A stretch of DNA of 64,000 nt from Trichosporon coremiiforme (Eukaryota > Basidiomycota > Tremellomycetes > Trichosporonales > Trichosporonaceae). Shown here piece after piece: positions 1 to 9,367 of this stretch; the first letter of the stretch is position 1, and the number at the start of each line of letters is the position of its first letter. The position numbers were made by a program, and so were the translations under genes. Under the pieces are notes generated by a model. It did no database searches and was not told the DNA's origin. It saw only the letters and a program-made list of their open reading frames with translations. Where the stretch lies: NCBI GenBank assembly GCA_039545355.1, contig BCJJ01000015.1, positions 868,001 through 932,000 of the forward strand, in the 5' to 3' direction.

Positions 1-34
1 GGAGGAGCGCAGTAGAACCGTAGAAAGCGCAAAA

Positions 35-117
35 AGGTCACGACGGGGATCGAACCCGCAATCTCCTGATAAACTAGCAAATCGTAGTCAGACGCCTTGC
101 CATTGGGCCACGCGACC
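35..117 (-). tRNA. tRNA-Arg(ACG), copy 1, 11-nt intron
   Basis: Reading the minus strand, the acceptor stem GGTCGCG pairs with CGTGACC, followed by a D arm, anticodon stem TCTGA/TCAGG, loop CTACGA-A with anticodon ACG, and a T arm GCGGG/CCCGT. An 11-nt intron sits after position 37, the canonical place. The T-run for Pol III termination directly abuts the acceptor stem, so the discriminator base would be U. The mature form is 72 nt without CCA. The exons match the three other copies below. A solo LTR starts 49 bp upstream of its 5' end. Confidence 0.93.
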
Positions 118-165
118 TGTTGAAAACTATCGGCATGAACTGTAATAAGATCATGTGGCCGCAAG

Positions 166-446
166 CGTTGGAAATCACGTGATTTCTTGGCCGCAACCGC
201 GGTGCTCGGCAGCACCTCCATTTCGACGTTCTATTGTTCTCGTTAAGGACATGCTTCTTACACACATTCTCGGCGTCTCGGCGTCTTCCCACAGCCTGCA
301 GCTAGCCTTATTGTTCTCTAGTTGCCTGTAGATGTATAAACGGCCGCCTGACCACCCTCTGCAACCCCATCTCAATCGATCAGTTCTGCCTAGTCGCACT
401 GCGAGTCACATCGTTATTCGGGCATCCAGCGACTTAGATTCCAACA
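166..446 (+). mobile_element. Solo LTR, degenerate copy (281 bp)
   Basis: This begins with (T/C)GTTGGAA and ends with TTCCAACA, the inverted terminal repeat typical of LTRs. It shares ordered blocks with the element at 6580-6926: the GTTGGAAATCACGTGAT start, TTCTATTGTTCT, a CATTCTCGGCG block, AGCCTGCAGCTAG and a TTGTAGAT(G/A)TATAA TATA-like stretch. No internal retroelement coding sequence follows, so it is read as a solo LTR. It is about 65 bp shorter than the second copy and no target-site duplication is visible. It lies 49 bp upstream of tRNA-Arg copy 1, in divergent orientation. Confidence 0.75.
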
Positions 447-876
447 TCGAGCGAAATTTGTCTGATCCTCTTCTGGACATTGTTCCATCTTTATCTGCTT
501 GGTTTGACTTGCCAAAGACTGGTGAGATGGTTTAATCAGGTGTCGGTCGATGTGTAGACGCCCTTGGACTGCGAAAGTGGCCCGAGAGAGAGGGAGCATC
601 CAGATCCTAACGTTCGTGGCCCTGTGTCCCACGATGTGAAGCTGTGTCACAGCCACAGCTGGTGCAGCTCCAGTGACCGGGGCCGAAGCAGCCTTGAATA
701 TGAGCGCCGAGCTAACTACCCTGGGTGAGATTAAAGCTGTCGCAGACAGTGCTACCTGCGCCCCCATCTTCGCCTGGGTAATCTCAGAGTGGCACCTCAC
801 GCCCACTAGCTCCTTCGGCTCCTTTTCGTCCCAGGTCACCTCCAAAAGCTTTCCAGCACACTTTCAGACATGCAAA
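447..876. other. Intergenic, no feature recognised
   Basis: Sequence between the first LTR and tRNA-Arg copy 2. Short open frames are present but none resembles a known protein. I see no further LTR or retroelement remnant. Confidence 0.6.
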
Positions 877-981
877 AGGTCACGACGGGGATCGAACCCG
901 CAATCTCCTGATGTACCGCAACTTCGAGATGACCTCGTTGCTGAGTCGTAGTCAGACGCCTTGCCATTGGGCCACGCGACC
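877..981 (-). tRNA. tRNA-Arg(ACG), copy 2, 33-nt intron
   Basis: The exons match copy 1 (acceptor GGTCGCG/CGTGACC, loop CTACGA, T arm GCGGG/CCCGT). The intron after position 37 is 33 nt and unrelated in sequence to that of copy 1. It is followed by a TTTT terminator. As in the other copies, the T-run begins at the discriminator position. Confidence 0.93.
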
Positions 982-1417
982 GATGTGAACGCCTTCGACA
1001 GGCGCGAGACGCCGGCGCCGGCGCCGGTGCCAGGTCCACGTGCAGGCGACGTATGCGTGTCTGCGATCAGCTCAGAGCGGCAGGATGTTGGGAGCAAAGG
1101 GTTGTGGTGAGCGTGGATCATTGGGGAGTTATGTGGTGGGATTGTTGAGAGACAACGAAAAGCCCTCGGAGGCTGCACTTTTCAACAACAAGGAATCTGC
1201 CAAGAGCCTGATAGTCCGTTCTGGATTAAACAGAGGCGTTCAGCCCGTAGAGGCAGTATGCGAACGCACACTTCGGAGGTGCCATAGCTCCCCCACCCCT
1301 ACCGCACCCAAGTGGCACTCACAGCCGGCGGCTGTACCTCCCCTCTAGCATCCTGGCGACTCGGCCAGCCCTCCCAACTCCCAGCCAAAAGCTTGCACGC
1401 TCTCGCGCACAGGCAAA
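982..1417. other. Intergenic, GC-rich spacer
   Basis: Starts with a short GGCGCC-rich tract around 1008-1030. Otherwise no gene or repeat was recognised between tRNA-Arg copies 2 and 3. Confidence 0.6.
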
Positions 1418-1500
1418 AGGTCACGACGGGGATCGAACCCGCAATCTCCTGATTCTCCGATGAATCGTAGTCAGACGCCTTGCCATTGGGCCACGCGACC
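1418..1500 (-). tRNA. tRNA-Arg(ACG), copy 3, 11-nt intron
   Basis: Exon sequence matches copies 1, 2 and 4. The intron after position 37 is 11 nt, the same length as in copy 1 but with different sequence. It is followed by TTTT. Confidence 0.93.
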
Positions 1501-1960
1501 GATGGTAGAGTGGCCGAGAGGGGCGAGGCGGCGAGCTCGGCGCTGGTGCGAGCGCCACGCGGGAGCTACGGCAGCCGAGCCCTTCGCAGTGTCCTTGACG
1601 AAAGAGGTATCACTGCACTGTGGTCAGCAAAGTGGAAAGACGGCACATATGACGAGTCGCGCAAGTGAGGAGAAAAGTTCAAGGTCGTGGTGGAGGTCAG
1701 ATGATGGAATTGGGCAGGCGCACAGCTCTGAGCGGAGCTCAATCACCGAGCACTGCACGTTAGCTGGTGAAGCACGCGTTCAGCTTACCCACAGACAATA
1801 TCTCCCTTTACCCCAATGAATGCATGAGTGGCGTTAGCTGACCCAATTCTCCACGGTGTGGCCACAGTGACGGTTCGTCACCACCCTCCGATCTCCCCAC
1901 CGAGCCGTCTTCTTCCTCTATCGCCTTCAAAAGCTCTCTGCCACATGCAGCAGCAGCAAA
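1501..1960. other. Intergenic, no feature recognised
   Basis: Spacer between tRNA-Arg copies 3 and 4. No coding, repeat or RNA signal was recognised. Confidence 0.6.
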
Positions 1961-2067
1961 AGGTCACGACGGGGATCGAACCCGCAATCTCCTGATTACT
2001 CGTGTCCCTGAGCTGAGCTCGGAGTCGGAGGTCGTAGTCAGACGCCTTGCCATTGGGCCACGCGACC
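1961..2067 (-). tRNA. tRNA-Arg(ACG), copy 4, 35-nt intron
   Basis: Same exons as the other three copies, with a 35-nt intron after position 37 that resembles neither the 33-nt nor the 11-nt introns. It is followed by TTTT. This is the last of four same-strand copies within about 2 kb. Confidence 0.93.
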
Positions 2068-2589
2068 GATGATTGCCACCGAAGAGAGGGGAAGGCGAGG
2101 GCGTCGGCGGAGGTGCGAGGGCAGCACAGGGTTACCCGAGGGGGGCGGGGGAAGGATGATCGAGAGAGTGGCGAACGGATGAGCTGGGGAGGTGAGATGT
2201 TGGGAGAGAGAAGGTCGACGAGGAATGGACGATGAGTGATGGTGCAGTGTGGAGATGAGGAAGACGATGATGTGGAAGCTCGGGCAGCGTTGTTTGATTC
2301 CGTGTCTTACCTGCGTCCGTCCACCGTGCGCTCTGCGTTGTGCGCCGTAGTGTGTGAGCTATGAGAGCGCAGGTCGGGGCCAGAGTGCAGGCAGGCAAAC
2401 GACAAGGATGCCCTTGACCCATGACCGTCATCGAGGCGAATAATTCCTCTCCAGATTTCTGCACTTCTAAGTCTCATGCACTACCGAGCTATCACCTTCT
2501 TCTGCTCTCTAGCTTGTCTCCTCGAGCTCCAAGCGCCGGCAGCGGCGCCGCCGGACGCGTGCGCCCTCGGCGCAAGTCAGACGTGCTCC
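2068..2589. other. Intergenic, no feature recognised
   Basis: Purine-rich on the plus strand up to about 2235, then ordinary sequence up to tRNA-Asp. No gene is supported. Confidence 0.55.
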
Positions 2590-2675
2590 TTCCCGTTCGT
2601 ATAACGGCTAGTATGCTCGCTTGTCATTACTTAACTTGACCGCGGGAGATCGGAGTTCGATTCTCCGACGGGAAG
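2590..2675 (+). tRNA. tRNA-Asp(GTC) with 14-nt intron
   Basis: The acceptor TTCCCGT pairs with ACGGGAA, with discriminator G. The D arm contains GTATAACGGCTA, and the anticodon stem CTCGC pairs with GCGGG around the loop TTGTCA-C (anticodon GTC). A 14-nt intron follows position 37. The T arm is intact (CGGAG TTCGATT CTCCG). TTTT occurs about 25 nt downstream. The mature form is 72 nt. Confidence 0.92.
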
Positions 2676-3120
2676 CACTACGACGTTGAGAAGCGTACTC
2701 TTTTGGTTGTTTTATGGCTTGGACGGATGGAGGGAGAGAAGGTCGGAGGAAGGGAGGACTTTGGTGGTAGGTGGAATGGTGGATCAGACCGGTGGAGGTG
2801 GGCTTGGGCCGGTTTCATCGAATCTAAGCTTACACCTCTACTTCTTCCTTTTACGTTGTAGGACGTTCGAGCGTAGTGAGTTGCCTGTACGTACAGTGCG
2901 TCCAATTTGTTTAGTCGTGCGAGCAAAGATGCAAACTGCATCAGTTACGGAGCAGAGATGACGGCCAACATCAGCCGTTTATCGCTAGATTGCCGAGCCA
3001 GTAAGCCGTGCCAGTGAGCCGTGGAGCACCGTGCCTAGTCACATGCCGACTCTCCTTGTCATCGTCCCGATCACCTTCGAATTTCAGCGCCACCCACTTA
3101 CTTTACTCTACTCCGCACCG
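2676..3120. other. Intergenic / 5' region of F-box-like gene
   Basis: Between tRNA-Asp and the chosen ATG at 3121. An in-frame upstream ATG exists at 3031 and could extend the protein by 30 residues. No other feature was recognised. Confidence 0.5.
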
Positions 3121-4652
3121 ATGCCCGACCCGATCCCCCTCGACATAGTCCGGCGCGTCGGCGAGGAGCTCCTCGACTCTGGGGCGCAGGGCACGCTAGC
3201 CTCCCTCGCGCTCGCATCGCACGGGGCTTACGACGCAGTGCACGACGTGCTCTACGCCCGATTCGAGATCGTTCCGAAGTCTGTGGCCGTGCTCGACGTG
3301 AGCGCCAAAGGCGAGACGAGGGAGCGAAGACTGCGATGTCTGCGGCATGTCAAGCATCTGACTGTCTCCTGGTTACCGGACGACACAGCACTGAATCCGC
3401 TGCACCGACAACTGAACGCGGATGTCTCTATCTTCCCCCGAGTGACCTCGCTCAGCCTCGGCCCAGTAGCGCTCGACCAGCTCCGGCTGTGGACACCGTC
3501 TTCGTACGCGACCGACCTGGTGTGTCCCCTTCCCCTCCTCCTAGAGCTTTTGGCCCGGCATAGCAGTCCCACAGCCTTCTGCGCCGTCTTCCGTTTGTGT
3601 CCGAGCGACGACTGGAAGCGGCATCAAGAGCTCGCGACGCAAGGGCAGTATGCGCTGTGTAAACGTCTCGACGCGCTGGCTGAGCGCTGGCCCCTCTCGA
3701 CGGCCGCATTTCACAACATCCTGTTCCAGGTCCCGCCCGCGCTCGACTGTAGCAACCGGTACGAGTTTGCGCCGCACATCGTCGACGCGGGATATCGGAG
3801 CCTCCGGGAGATACTTGCTCAGCAGGCTATGGAGGCGCGGTTGCTGAGGGAGAGGACGCAAGTGGCACTGGCGGCGGGGAATGCGGGCGTCGTAGGCGTC
3901 GGGTCGCGGAGCAACAGTGGAGCCGTAACCCCACGGAGCGACGATACGCCAGGCGGATATGCTAGTCCCTCCCGGAGACGGAGTACGGACGAAGAGCGGC
4001 CTAGCTTGGATGGCATCGAGGGAGCAGCGAAGCAGAAGGGGGAGGAGAAGGAAAAGTACAAACTCCTCTGGGGACACGAGGCGACGCTCCTCCCCGGCCC
4101 GGATTGGAGTATCCGCCCGTGGCAGATCGCCCTCGCCGTCAAGGGCAAGTTTCCGAGTGGGAGCCGGGAACGACACACCGAGACGCTGGAACGGACAAGA
4201 TGGGAGGCCGTGAACGTCGAAGGGGGGCTGTATCTGCAGGAAAGGGAGGGGGCGGACGACAGTGGTGAGTTACGCGAGTGAAGCAAGCCTCTCTCCTCTT
4301 TTCCAACACCACCCTTCAACCACAGTGGCCACGAACTGGAGGACAGCGCTGACACCCAGGCATGTGGTGGGATGCAGGCAACGGGGTTGGATGGGCCGAG
4401 GCCGCGTTCGTGATCAAGGAGGACGTGGACATGGGCCTTGCGCAGTTCCTGGCGCAGCGCGAGGGTGTCGACGACGCGCTGCTTGCCGCCATCCGTGCCA
4501 AGATCACGTACACCGACGGGAGCAAAGGGCGGGGCTGCGAGTGCTGCCTCCGACCATGGGGGCAGGCGGACATCTACGGCCTGGCTGGGCTGGAGGGCGA
4601 CGAAGTGGCCTGGGAGCGCGGCGTGACTGTGAGGCCGAAACAAACATCATAG
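3121..4652 (+). CDS. F-box-like domain protein (hypothetical)
   Basis: Exons 3121-4264 and 4360-4652 give 478 residues. The intron (GTGAGT donor, GCTGAC branch, CCCAG acceptor) is needed because reading through meets a stop within six codons. The N-terminus (PIPLDIVRRVGEELL, then ALASHGAYDAV and VLYARFEI) has the proline-isoleucine helix pattern of an F-box-like domain. That would suggest an SCF ubiquitin ligase adaptor. The rest is not recognised; it has a basic, low-complexity stretch around residues 260-310 and a Cys-rich CECCLRPWG motif near the C-terminus. I chose ATG 3121 because it sits directly before the F-box-like segment; ATG 3031 is an alternative. The gene ends 125 bp from the convergent YciI-like gene. 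Confidence 0.7.
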
Positions 4653-4777
4653 ACATATCCCTTCTACATTGCTTAGACATGCATATTGATGACCTTGTAT
4701 CCCTCGTCTGTCCTTCCTTCTCGTCCGCCCACCCGGCACAAACGGGTCCACGGCAGCAGCGCCCATCTGCGGTGGGC

Positions 4778-5358
4778 TTACTGGATCTTGATAGTCTCGT
4801 CAACGGGCGCACCGATGATCTCGCGCACGGCGACCTTCTCCTTGTCCCAGACGCCCTGCTTCCAGTACTCGTCGGCCTTGATGCGGTCCCACGCGGCCTC
4901 GATAGTCGGCTGGCGCAGGATCATGACGCTCCCGTCCATGCCGGAGAGCTGGTCCGCGTGCGGCTGCTTCTCGGTGTGCGTCGACCTCTTGTCGTCCAGG
5001 AACGCGCGGCCGAAGACTGATGTCAGCCAAGTTCTGGAGAGACTGTAAGCTCTCCGCTCTCCCCTCTCGCTCCTCTGGGTCTGTCCTCCTGCCTTGCCCG
5101 CGGAGGTCGAAGCTGGTGAAGTCCATACCCGCGGCAGAGTGGACGCGGAGTACAGGGGGAAACCGGGGGAAACCATGGATGAGACAGTGGGCGGCATAAT
5201 AGCTGGCGCCCTCGGCCTGCGGCCGCCAGCTTCGCTGACTCACCAGACGTGCCCGTCTTCTTGTCCTCAGTCGCAGCAGCGAGGTGGGCCTCGCGCACCT
5301 TGAGCCTTGTCTGGAGGTTGTCCGGGTAGTCGGGGCAGTAGCAGACGTAGAGCGGCAT
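4778..5358 (-). CDS. YciI-like (YCII) domain protein
   Basis: Exons (minus strand) 5358-5244 and 5016-4778 give 117 residues. The product starts MPLYVCYCPDYPDN and continues into RLKVREAHL. After the splice it reads VFGRAFLDD, then GSVMILRQPTIEAAW and YWKQGVWDKEKV, the usual pattern of fungal YCII/DGPF proteins (ferredoxin-like fold of about 100 residues). The biochemical function of this family in fungi is not established. The intron is 227 nt, long for this window. The join is chosen because it restores the family pattern GTSVFGRAFL in frame; shorter alternatives lack an acceptor. Confidence 0.85.
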
Positions 5359-5842
5359 GGTGCGGGCGGAGGTCGTGTGCAGAGAGCGAGCGAGAGAGCG
5401 GGGAACGGCAGTGCACGCAAGGGGGGTGAGCATGTCGCAGTGGTGGGCAGAGCAGTATGCAGCGGAGGACGTGACGGTCGAAGCCGACTCTCCTCGGAGT
5501 AGAGGCGCCCGGCTTGCCGTGGGGGATGGTTACGTAATGCATCCTGGGTGCGGCCGAACGTAAGATGGTGAGCTGCCACCTTCGATGAGCCTTGCAGGGC
5601 CTGCTGTCCTAGTTTCGGTGCATGCATTCGGGATCGAGTGTGCTCCTAAGCTGCCCAGAAGCGCATTGACTCGATCATGCAACCACTCAAACCCCCACGG
5701 GGCGTCGGGCCAGGGGCTGCAAACCCTCCCTCGGCGAGCCACTCAGGATCCGCCCCTTCCGCCTCCGCACCCTCTTCGGTCCCCGCGCCGTTCCAAAAAG
5801 CGACTCCTCGAGCTCTTCCGAGCTCAAGAGGCCGTACTGCGC
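5359..5842. other. Intergenic, no feature recognised
   Basis: Between the YciI-like gene start and the first tRNA-Thr. It holds a run of five A on the plus strand near 5795, which reads as T5 about 50 nt downstream of the tRNA. No gene is supported. Confidence 0.5.
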
Positions 5843-5951
5843 TGCCTTCTACCCGAATCGAACGGGTGACCGTTCCATAGCAATGAACACCGCTCCTGGG
5901 AACGGAGGTCGAACTACTAGTGGAAAATTCTAGCCACTGAACTAAGAAGGC
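5843..5951 (-). tRNA. tRNA-Thr(AGT), copy 1, 36-nt intron
   Basis: On the minus strand, the acceptor GCCTTCT pairs with AGAAGGC, discriminator A. The anticodon stem TTCCA pairs with TGGAA around loop CTAGTA-A (anticodon AGT), and the T arm is ACCCG TTCGATT CGGGT. The intron after position 37 is 36 nt. The mature form is 73 nt. No TTTT directly follows; the nearest T-run is about 50 nt downstream. Confidence 0.9.
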
Positions 5952-6430
5952 CAGACACGTTGTGGCTGCTCGCCTCTGTGATGGTTGTAGACAAGCGAGC
6001 AACCGTACATTGGTGTAGCATAATAACAGGATCTATAACGCCCGGGAAGTTGGCTGGAGTCGGGCTCTGTGAGCCTCCTTCCGTTCGTCGATCGTCTCGA
6101 ACCCGTGGAAGAATGCGGAGGCGGCGTTCGAGATCCGGTTTTTGACGGCCTCAGTTTCGGCGCACACGCTGTCGAGAATATTGCTCACGTGGCTGAGATA
6201 CCCTCCTCGAAGGAGGGATACACCCACCCCTGGTGCGGGCGGGGGTAGCACATCTCCTGCCCAGCGATGAGCATCGCCAGTCTCCGAGCGGCGGAGGACA
6301 GGTCGTCATTCGCTTACTGGCCGGTCGGGGGCGAGCTTATCAGTCTGACTCATGGGGCCTCGACGAGAAGGCAGCAAAAACACAGAGTACTTCGACCTCC
6401 CAGAGGAGGAAGAGGCGCCCTGCCATGCGT
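5952..6430. other. Intergenic, no feature recognised
   Basis: Spacer between the two tRNA-Thr genes. No coding or repeat signal was recognised. A run of five A near 6375 (plus strand) could serve as a distal T-run for tRNA-Thr copy 2. Confidence 0.5.
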
Positions 6431-6523
6431 TGCCTTCTACCCGAATCGAACGGGTGACCGTTCCATAGCAAATCTCGAAGAGACACTACTAGTGGAAAAT
6501 TCTAGCCACTGAACTAAGAAGGC
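6431..6523 (-). tRNA. tRNA-Thr(AGT), copy 2, 20-nt intron
   Basis: Exons match tRNA-Thr copy 1. The intron after position 37 is 20 nt and differs in sequence from the 36-nt intron of copy 1, apart from short edges. The LTR at 6580 starts 57 bp upstream of its 5' end. Confidence 0.9.
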
Positions 6524-6579
6524 CGACACGTGTGCTCGGCGGGGGCGCAGCACTCGGCGCCGCGCGGGCGGGGGCGACG

Positions 6580-6926
6580 TGTTGGAAATCACGTGATCTC
6601 TTTCCCACGTGTCTCGCGGCACACTCGGCCCGCACTCCGGTGTTCGACCTCCTGTCAGCACCCTCGTTCTCAATGTTTCTATTGTTCTAGCTGAGAACAT
6701 GCTCAACATGCTTCTCACACGCATTCTCGGCGCCGGCCTCGGCGCCCGACACCGTACGACATCCTCCGATAGCCTGCAGCTAGTCTCTTTGTTCTCTAGC
6801 TGCTTGTAGATATATAAGTGGCCATCTGGCCATCCTATGCAACCACATTCTCTGTTGATCAGTTCAAGTCTAGCCACCCTACGAGCAGCATCGTTGCTTG
6901 GGCCCCGGGCAGTCTAGATTTCTACA
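6580..6926 (+). mobile_element. Solo LTR (347 bp) with 6-bp target-site duplication
   Basis: It starts TGTTGGAAAT, contains a CACGTG-bearing palindrome (ATCACGTGAT) near the 5' end and has a TATA-like TATATAAG at 6811-6818. It ends TTCTACA, a slightly decayed TTCCAACA. It is flanked by a perfect GCGACG repeat at 6574-6579 and 6927-6932, the target-site duplication expected of an integrase-mediated insertion. It shares many ordered blocks with 166-446. No gag-pol sequence is nearby, so it is a solo LTR. TGTTGGAA termini are seen in copia-type elements, but class cannot be fixed from an LTR alone. It lies 57 bp upstream of tRNA-Thr copy 2. Confidence 0.85.
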
Positions 6927-6932
6927 GCGACG

Positions 6933-7854
6933 GGGCTCCGAGGGGGCCACAGGAGACGACCGGGACAGGTTGGTGCATTGGATAACACGGAGACAAGGCT
7001 CTGGGTATGGAGAGGAAGAGAGGTGCATGATGTGTTTCTGTCTCACACTGGGCGCATGTAATGCTTGTTGTCAAAGCCAAGACTACGACATGGCGGGTGG
7101 CAGCGCCGCACCGAATTCCAGTGGCAGAGATTCGCCGAGAGACATGCGGCTCCGGTTCTGGACATGCTGCGTATCGCGAAAAGCACGCCTGTTGGCCGTA
7201 CATTCCAAGCAAGGTTTCGGCTCCGGATTGCAGTCTTCTTCGCGTGCCCGCTGGGCAGGTGACGGTCAGAATACTGCTCTCTCGCACGGCTTGCAATGTC
7301 TCTCGGTGTCGCCTTGGCTGACTTCGGCGGCGAACGAGTTCACCGCGGCGCCCTTGGCGTGTCCCGGCTCGCGCCACGACAGATCCGCTGAGGTGGCCCG
7401 ACGAGACGATCGGAATCGGCGAGGCGTCGGAGGCGTCGCTTCGTCGAGGCCCAAGCGGTGGAACAAAGCAGCCACTACTGCAGGCAGACCGAACTGGAGT
7501 GCCAAGCCTTTTGTACGTGGTCGAGGCGCTTTCGTTTCGTTCCAGGCACTAAGGCAGCAGTGCGATGGTGTATTTCGGTCCCGGGACTCTGCGCCATTCA
7601 TGTACCCCCCGGTGCACTTCTGGTGAACCTCTTTCCGCGCACCGCGGGGGTCAGATGATCCGCTTTGAGGTCCTGCGGTCGCGCTCTTGCCGCCGCTGGA
7701 CCTGAGGTTGCCTCAGCTCGCCTCAGCCTGCCGACTCAACCCTCATGCGATGAATACGAGCAGCTCGGCGAGCAGCCAAATAATAATAACAGCGATGTGA
7801 TGTCGACGTTGCACACACATCTCCATACCAGCACGGCTTCCTGCACAAAACAAC
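6933..7854. other. Intergenic, about 0.9 kb
   Basis: An open frame of roughly 240 codons starts inside the LTR and runs to 7626, but its composition is not protein-like and it matches nothing I recognise. No RNA gene or repeat was seen. Confidence 0.55.
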
Positions 7855-9042
7855 ATGCTACCGCTGGTGCCTATGCTCTCGGCGGCGCTGGTCCTCCCAT
7901 CAGTGTTCGCCGGTGTGCCGAACCCAACGCTCGAGTTCAACGTGAGCATCCCGCTCTCGACTTTGAACACTCTGGGCAAAGGGTCAAAGTGGGCGACTAC
8001 CTACGCCAACGTGCAGGGCAAGAGCAACGACACTATCGCCGAAGGTTGGCCGCGCCTAGTCGCGTTCGACGTGGATCCGGACCTCTCGCTCGTCGCGGCC
8101 GCCAGGGCAGTGTACGTCTGGGGCGACCTCGGTGTTGAGGGGAGCATGAACCAGAACAAGATCCAGTTCCAGTTCGCTGGCGCGCAGCCCCAGAATACGG
8201 CACAGGGGACCAACAAGGGCTTGATTGGGCATGCTGAGCTCGAGATGTTCAAGTCTTTCGAGGGGAGCTACGCCCCGCTGTGGATGTACTTCAAGGCTGA
8301 TGCGCCGAGCGTCGAAAGCGTCGTCGTGACGACGGGCATCGAGACGGATGCGTGAGTGGAACGGGAGGATACGCTGACAGGCAGGAAATCGCTCGACGAC
8401 GTGAACGTGAGGACCTGGCGCTTCGTCGAAGACGGCGAGCTGAGCCCCCGCTTCACCTGGCGCGAGACGACGGGCAAGTGGAACACGGCGCTGACCTACG
8501 CTGGTGCACTGAGAGACGAAACACCACGATCCGTTTCGCAGCTGGCTAACGGTGCCGTCTCGCCCGCAGCGGAGCTTAACGCCTTCGTCGTCGTCCCCGT
8601 GCCGGCGAACACTTCCTGGGTCGGTTTGAATGTGACGCGTGGCCCGGACTTTGGAAAGGTCTCAATCACGGCCAAACCGACTATCGAGGGGTACTTCGCC
8701 GAAACACCGACGACGTACGAAGGGCACTATGTCCCCGACGAAATGCTGTGGTTCCGGTCCCTAGATCCGAGGGAGAGGTACAATATCTCGATCGCGGCTG
8801 CGAGCGACCCGGACCACCCCGGCTCTCGCGTTGCGTTGAACAGCGTCACGTTCTACGGCGGGGCTGCTGTCGACGGCTCGGCTTCAAAAGACAGTGGCAT
8901 AACGACCAATGACGGGGAAGACAAGGGGGAAGGGGGAAAGAAGACGAATATAGGCGCAATCGTCGGTGGCGTCGTAGGCGGAGTCGTCGGCGCCGCTCTA
9001 CTCGCGGGGCTGGTGTGGTTCCTCCTCCGCCGCCGAAAATAG
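7855..9042 (+). CDS. Single-pass membrane glycoprotein, family member 1 (tail-less)
   Basis: Exons 7855-8351 and 8385-9042 give 384 residues. A signal peptide (about 1-19, ending SVFA) is followed by an ectodomain of about 335 residues with several N-glycosylation sequons (NVS, NDT, NTS, NVT, NIS). A glycine-rich transmembrane helix starting GAIVGGVVGG lies at about 356-380, and the protein ends RRRK. Two other genes here (12701-14984, 31958-33897) share signature segments: LEFNVS near the mature N-terminus, VYVWGD, VVVTTGIE at the intron, SWVGLNVTRGP, MLWFRSLDP and NSVTFYGG. The intron position and phase (phase 2, after TTGIE) are the same in all three. A TAG stop lies immediately after the basic membrane-proximal cluster; the relatives continue into long cytoplasmic tails. 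I do not recognise a named family; a lectin-like or jelly-roll ectodomain is only a guess. Confidence 0.85.
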
Positions 9043-9367
9043 AGGCAGGAGGACAGGGAGCGCCGGCTCAAGCTCGAGATCGACGACGCACCCTTCGTGC
9101 CGTTCAGCGCGTCGACATTGCCCGCAGGTGACGAATTCGACGAGAAGGGGAAGCTGATCCCGCTGCCCACGGAGCAGCCGCTGACGCCCCGTACTCGTGC
9201 AAGGAGCCATTGACGGCGGCGCCGCCCAGAGACCGGAGAGTGAGACACTCGATCCGCCAGAGTACAACTCCGCCTGGCAGGGAGGCAGCGGAGTGAGCGC
9301 GCCGGCGAGTTCCATGGCGGTGCAAAGTACATCGGCCGTGGAGGCGCTGGCGGCGAAGAAGGCGTGA
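9043..9367 (+). pseudogene. Remnant of the cytoplasmic tail of family member 1
   Basis: After the TAG at 9040-9042 the same frame stays open for 56 codons (RQEDRERRLKLEIDD, then LIPLPTEQPLTP) to a TGA at 9211. The next frame then reads SETLDPPEYNSAW and runs to TGA at 9365-9367. The DPPEYNSAW string matches DPPAYNPEW near the C-terminus of the 31958-33897 paralogue. So a former tail is still readable but is cut off by one stop codon and one frameshift. No intron with usable splice sites was found that would remove both. Confidence 0.65.

Noticed and set aside
3031..3120. Upstream in-frame start of the F-box-like gene
   Set aside because: It would add 30 unremarkable hydrophobic residues before the F-box-like domain; kept as an alternative only.
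6898..7626. Open frame of 242 codons after the LTR
   Set aside because: It begins within the LTR, no family features, no plausible splice partner; not retroelement gag or pol.
9040..9045. Programmed readthrough of the TAG in family member 1
   Set aside because: The downstream context is not the known UGA-CUA type readthrough signal, and a second stop and a frameshift follow, so loss of the tail is simpler.
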